Assembly: GCA_003990745.1 (NCBI GenBank)
Contig: RBNI01001900.1
Coordinates: 1 to 20,472 of the forward strand
Length of the DNA stretch: 20,472 bases
Source: Jimgerdemannia flammicorona
Lineage: Eukaryota > Mucoromycota > Endogonomycetes > Endogonales > Endogonaceae
Direction of reading: 5' to 3'
The position numbers and the translations under genes are program-made. Positions within the stretch are counted from its first letter, which is position 1. Every line of letters starts with the position of its first letter. Under the pieces are notes generated by a model. The model saw only the letters and a list, made by a program, of their open reading frames with translations, had not been told where the DNA came from and did no database searches. Positions 16,466 through 20,472 of this stretch are shown one piece after another.

Positions 16466-16891
16466 TATAACAATTTCACAGTCATATTTAGTCTTAGTAC
16501 ATTTTTGCATCTTTTAGTTAGTCTTTTCATATTATTTCTTGAACATTCTACTATGTTCCACCACCTTCTACTTGATTAGAAACCTTCTCTTAGCACCCAG
16601 ACACTACTAGAACATTCTTGTCTTTCCTTAGCACCAAGCATCTTATCTTAGCTAGTCATAGAACCTTTTGGAACATTGTAGAACTGTATTAGTCATCTTT
16701 GTCAAGAACCTAGTTCTTGGTATTTCTCTTTCTTTCCAAGATCCTTCCAGATATTTCTTTCAGATTATGTATAAATATCCTTATTCTCTATCTGAATAAA
16801 GCTCAGAATATTTTCTTCTAGAAATCCTTTGAGAACACTTAAATCTTTAAGTATCTCTTTGAGCTACTTTAGGCCAACTAGAACTATTACA
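16466..16891 (+). repeat. Element 3 3' LTR (426 bp)
   Basis: It starts TATAACAATTTCAC and ends CTATTACA. It lacks the 38-bp interval found in the 5' LTR. TATA, AATAAA and the GAA/TTC arrays are kept. Confidence 0.92.
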
Positions 16892-16896
16892 CTTGG
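16892..16896. repeat. Target-site duplication of element 3 (right copy, CTTGG)
   Basis: Identical to 11962-11966; element 2 gag continues after it. Confidence 0.9.
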
Positions 16897-17719
16897 GTTC
16901 TTCTTTCTTAGTCTAAGTCTTTACCTTATTGTTGAATTGTCTTCAAGGCAGAATTGGTCTAGCTGTCAGGATTCACTTGACCATAGTCTTGATTCTTGTC
17001 ATGCACCATTGTTGGTGATCACAACCAACTGGGCATCCTTGTTCTTGGATTTTTCTTATAAGCCATTCAGGTAGTATATCAAATAAATGATCTGCTCTTG
17101 TACCATTTTGTGCTTTGTCATTGGTAATATATCCTAGGCCAACAGTGTTCAGGAGTGACTCAAGTTTTGTATAGAAGGTTTTGAATTCCTCCTTCCTATA
17201 TACATAAAATTTGAGATTACAGAGTTTAAATTGAGATTTAGCAATCATAGTTTCACTGTGATATTGAACAATCATAAGTTGTTTGAGTCTAGGGGCTATA
17301 GGATAGTCTTTATATCCTAGGGCATTATTTGCTGTATTCTGGATAACTACTGCAGGTCAGATATCCTATGTGAGGGGTTTTCCAGAAAGAGTTCACCACT
17401 ATTCTTCAGCAGATCCTCAGAAGAATGTAAAAACTTAGCAGACATAGGCTGTAGTAGTAGTAAAGAGTTGTTCCAGAGTATAATCTTGATTGTTTATCAG
17501 AAAGTGGTCAGCAACTTGCTCATTGGTCCATTGGTTGGCTTTGAAGTTAGTATCAACTATACTAATGAAGCTTTGAACTTCTTGTACAGCACTATTGAAG
17601 ATAGGTCAGCTCAGATTTTTGGTTGGTCAGATCTGTTCAACTAAGGCAATAATGGTTGCTACCATTATGACTATCTGGGCTATAAGGTCTAAAATCTGCT
17701 AGTTTGCTATATTGTTTAC
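16897..17719 (-). pseudogene. Element 2 gag capsid, N-terminal fragment
   Basis: Minus-strand frame from 17719: VNNIAN*QILDLIAQIVIM, then FISIVDTNFKANQWTNEQVA, DHFLINNQDYTLEQLFTTTT, and an open stretch (17275-16973) with FYVYRKEEFKTFYTKLESLL, NGTRADHLFDILPEWLIRKI and QEQGCPVGCDHQQWC. It aligns along its length with element 1 gag (3512-4220), for example NGTRA(D/N)HLF and QEQG.P.GC, so elements 1 and 2 belong to related families. The fragment starts at the equivalent of the element 1 gag start (MVDTNIA), where LINE poly(A) abuts it. The 5' LTR and leader of element 2 are not seen. Confidence 0.85.
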
Positions 17720-17759
17720 TTTTTTTTTTTTTTATAGTCTCTTGGACTCCTTCTTTATT
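17720..17759 (-). terminator. LINE 3' end: AATAAA signal and poly(A) tail
   Basis: On the minus strand AATAAA is followed about 20 nt later by GACTAT and A14. This is the normal distance from signal to cleavage, so the tail was copied from a polyadenylated transcript, and ACTAT is the true 3' end of the LINE. Confidence 0.8.
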
Positions 17760-17795
17760 ACCAGTCTATGAATAAGTATACAATATCACCACCCA

Positions 17796-20450
17796 CTATC
17801 CAATCCCCATCGGGGGGCCCCTCCCCACCTCTTCACGTATAAAGATCACCCTCTCACCAATAACTCCAACTCTCCCACCACTCTGACCACAGATTTTCAC
17901 CACCAAGCGACGCCTCTGACCTCCCTGCAGCCCCCAACCAAGCCACCAGCCTGTCAAGGTATCCTCCATAAGGCACTGCCACCGTGATAACCTGCTCCCC
18001 AAGCTCTGTCGCCTCTCCTCCTCAAATACAAATAGCCAGTGACCAGCCAGCCCAACCCAAATAGCCAGCACCCAGCCTAAAGTAATCTACTCCTCTCCAA
18101 CCCCTCCTACCAATTGATCCCTCAGGTCCTCCCACCTCCCCCGTACATTATCTCCCCTATGCCTCACCCCCAAGCAGTCTCCAATGGCCCGCCAAAAGTC
18201 TCCCAACACCTCATACTCCCCTAGCCAATGTTCTGGCATCTGTGTAAATCCCTCTTCCTGCCCTACATTATGGCACTCCTCACAGTCAAAAAAGCCCCCT
18301 ACTACAAGGTGTCCTGAGCGGAAGTTAAGCATTACATTCCTCCTCAGCACGCGCCACCAAACCACCCAGTACTTCGGTGGCATCCAATTTTTCACTGTGG
18401 CACTCCAGGTCCAGACCCTATGCCAGTCCCACTCCTCACCAATTCCAACTCCTTACCACCCACTAGGCTACAGATCCTGGCCTGGTCCCCTTTGACATTC
18501 GATTTCATCAACAATATTGAACTCAAGTAAAGGCACACCTCCCAGAAGGATGCCATCCCATCCCCACATCGCTGGGCCCCAAGCCCTTTTCCCCTCATCC
18601 CCTTGCCAGCGAATACCAATACGGTGTGCCCCCTCGGCTATCCCCCACCAGAAACCTTTATATTGCAGTTGGCCAGTATTCTGAAGCCCAACTAATGAAA
18701 GCAGATCACCAGTCAAGCCTCTTGGCAATGACCACCTCTCCCAGACCTTCTGCAGTAGGGGAACCCAGCCCCCTCCATGCAACTCCACTGCCCTCTTAAG
18801 CCACCATGCCCTCAAGCAGTGTAGTCGTTTAGGGAAGTCCACCAGCCCAAGACCACCCCTTGCCACTGGTAGGGACAAAGTCTCCCAACCAATTTGACTC
18901 CGTCTGCCAGCCCAAATCCATCCTTTGGTCACCTTCACCAATCTCTTCACTACCCAGGCTGGGAAGTCTAGATGATAAGCCAAATACCACAGCTTCGGCA
19001 GCCAGTATACATTCAAAATCGAGATCCTCCCTGTCAGAGAGAAGTGTCTTCCCCCCCACCCCCGCAGGTCCTCCTCCCAACCTCCAATCTTCTGCTCCCA
19101 CCACGGCCTGGGCAGAACAGACCCATAAACTGACAAATAGATGCCCAGGTACCGCACTGCCTCACCAGTGGGGACAATCGTTCCAATCACCTCTCCGCCC
19201 ACCAGGCCATTGCCCAGCACTATTGTTTCACACTTGTGCCAATTCAGCTTCGCCCCAGAGTTTTCCTCATACCACTCCACTGTCTTCTTGAGCTCCTCGA
19301 CATCAGCAGTCACTCCCAAACCAACCACCATGTCATCTGCAAAGGCTCCAACTTTCCAGCCAACTCCATAGATAGAGAGCCCCACTATCCTCTGCCGAAT
19401 CCTGTCCATTAGAGGTTCCAAAGAAAGAGCGTACAAAATGGGGGACAGTGGGTCCCCCTGGGGCACTCCCCTACCCAGAGGGAACACTACCCCTCTATGC
19501 CCATTACACATGAGTGCAGCCCTACTCCCTTCCAGTAGGCTGACCATCACCAATCGAAACTGGACCAGAACCCCAATTCTATCTAATACTTTCGCCAGCC
19601 AGACTTGCCGCACCCGGTCATAGGCCTTCTCCTGGTCCAAGAAGACAAGACACCCATCTAGTCCACAGGCTTGAGCACCTTCAATAACTCCATGTACCCA
19701 GGCAGTGCCATCTCTAATAAGCCGACCCCCTATGAAGCCCCTCTGCTCAGCACCAACAATTTGCTGGGCTACCTTCTGGAGCCTTGCTACCACCACCTTA
19801 GTTACCAACTTTTGATCTATATCTAACAACATGATCGGCTGCCAATTCTTCCAATCCTCTTGCCTTCCTTTGTTCTTATACAGCAGCGTCACCAGCCCAA
19901 GATCCTGCTCCTCCACCCATCTCCCTGACTGCAGTATAAAGTCACACAAGGCTGTCAACTCCCCCAACATGCCCGGGACTCCAGCCATTCGCTTCCAGAA
20001 GTCCCAGGGCAGGTCATCCTCCCCAGGCGCTGTACCTGAGGTTGTCGCGGCAAGAACCTGGCAGATCTCATCCTCCTCTACAGGCAACACCAGGTCACCT
20101 ACTCCCTTAGCTTGCGGTGGGCGCCAATCTTCTAATATTCAGTCAATGGCTGTAGCATCTGCCCCACCCTCCTCCTCACTCCACAATCCACTCCATCACG
20201 CCTTCAGCATTCCAAGGATATCCTGTAAACCATACACTAGTATACCATCCAAGTCAAGTACCCCTTCCCACCACTGCTGAACTCTTCTTGCTCGAAGTGT
20301 CCTCATGAGGAACTTGGTGGGCCTCTCCCCTTCCTCCAGCCCCTGCCAATGCAGCCTTGCCACCAGGCCCTGTATCCTCAGCTCTTCCTCTTCCCGCAGC
20401 ACTTGTTGCAGTTCCCCAACCTCCATCTTCACCCTTATTGTTCTCCAATC
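17796..20450 (-). pseudogene. LINE ORF2: reverse transcriptase with C-terminal zinc-binding domain
   Basis: About 885 codons in one minus-strand frame, longest open part 20090-18471. Linker LEEGERPTKFLMRTLRARRV (about 20340), then RT: NWQPIMLLDIDQKLVTKVV, GAEQRGFIGGRLIRDG, CLVFLDQEKAYDRVRQVWL, GRGVPQGDPLSPILYALSLE and the catalytic box AFADDMVVGLG (FADD at 19343-19332, both Asp kept). After RT come the Trp-rich segment WWLKRAVELHGGGW and a zf-RVT-like domain HLVVGGFFDCEECHN (CxxC at 18284-18273) with QEEGFTQMPEHW, where the His and a Cys of the usual motif appear changed. Internal stops are TGA 20198-20196, TGA 20141-20139, TAG 18470-18468, TAA 18455-18453 and TAG 18089-18087. It would nick-prime and copy LINE RNA at the target. 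Confidence 0.9.
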
Positions 20451-20451
20451 C

Positions 20452-20472
20452 TTTTTTTTTTTTTTTTATAGT
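20452..20472 (-). repeat. Probable poly(A) tail of a second LINE copy
   Basis: T16 followed by ATAGT on the plus strand, i.e. ACTAT(A)16 on the minus strand, directly upstream of the truncated LINE. The same ACTAT(A)n is the 3' end of the LINE at 17720-17738. The simplest reading is that another copy of the same family ends here and the window stops inside it. A target-site duplication of the A-rich sequence is the alternative. Confidence 0.55.

Larger units (their letters stand above)
11967..16891 (+). mobile_element. Element 3: internally deleted Ty3/gypsy chromovirus with dUTPase
   Basis: The element is 4,925 bp with both LTRs, primer-binding site, polypurine tract and 5-bp target duplication, inserted in opposite orientation in element 2 gag. 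One frame runs from gag ATG 12521 through dUTPase, protease and RT to about 15000. The frame then changes by one base and carries RNase H, the integrase C-terminus and a chromodomain. The integrase zinc finger and catalytic core are missing. It is a different family from element 1: different LTRs, a classical gypsy gag, and no upstream or 3' ORF. Confidence 0.92.
17720..20451 (-). mobile_element. 5'-truncated LINE (non-LTR retrotransposon, L1/Tad-like)
   Basis: It is a minus-strand element with a 3' poly(A) tail (T14 at 17720-17733 on the plus strand). An AATAAA signal lies about 20 nt before the tail (complement at 17754-17759), and one long ORF2-like frame ends at 17796. Its 5' end at 20451 lies in the endonuclease-RT linker, so endonuclease and ORF1 are missing, as is common after incomplete target-primed reverse transcription. 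It is much richer in CG and GC than the LTR elements. It has only five internal stops, so it is younger or less exposed to the mutator. It abuts element 2 gag. Confidence 0.9.

Noticed and set aside
17720..17733. T-run as an RNA polymerase III terminator
   Set aside because: No A/B-box gene lies upstream; its position after AATAAA on the minus strand identifies it as the LINE poly(A) tail.
18860..19371. Plus-strand ORFs opposite the LINE, such as 18860-19291 and 19831-20280
   Set aside because: They are antisense shadows of ORF2: Ser/Pro/Thr-rich, no recognised domain, while the minus frame has clear RT motifs.

Overview
The window is a nest of decayed retrotransposons. I found no host gene, tRNA, rRNA or CRISPR array. 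It most likely comes from the repeat-rich heterochromatin of a filamentous fungus: the LTR elements are chromoviruses (Ty3/gypsy with an integrase-linked chromodomain), the LTRs carry TATA and AATAAA signals, introns are absent, and the cytosine-transition decay looks like RIP or CpG-methylation damage. A plant or another eukaryote is not excluded.

Layout. Element 2 is the oldest layer. It is a Ty3/gypsy element on the minus strand, cut into three pieces: about 355-1838 (protease end, RT, start of RNase H), 10867-11966 (gag zinc knuckle, dUTPase, protease) and 16897-17719 (gag capsid). Element 1 (1839-10861, plus strand, about 9.0 kb, LTRs of 800 and 806 bp, 5-bp target duplication GTAAC) is inserted in its protease. 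Element 3 (11967-16891, plus strand, 4.9 kb, LTRs of 464 and 426 bp, target duplication CTTGG) is inserted in its gag. Both insertions are exact: the element 2 reading frame resumes on the far side when the insert and one duplication copy are removed. At 17720-20451 lies a 5'-truncated LINE on the minus strand. Its poly(A) tail abuts the start of element 2 gag. The last 21 bases look like the poly(A) tail of a further LINE copy. Bases 1-354 are unassigned.

Gene content. All three LTR elements encode a trimeric-type dUTPase between the gag zinc knuckle and the aspartic protease, the position betaretroviruses use. Elements 1 and 2 share a further small Cys-containing segment between dUTPase and protease. 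Element 1 also has an unrecognised ORF upstream of gag and another between pol and the 3' LTR, the latter preceded by its own TATA box. Elements 1 and 3 share an in-frame conserved block after the chromodomain. Element 3 has lost the integrase core by internal deletion, and its LTRs carry phased heat-shock-element-like GAA/TTC arrays.

Decay. Every protein-coding region is broken by stops and a few frameshifts. The stops fit C-to-T or G-to-A changes (Arg CGA to TGA, Gln CAA/CAG to TAA/TAG, Trp to stop). CG dinucleotides are almost absent from the LTR elements but frequent in the LINE, which has only five internal stops in about 880 codons. The two LTRs of element 1 differ by transitions, often as CA in one copy and TG in the other, as expected from ancestral methylated CpG. 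No element here looks autonomous.
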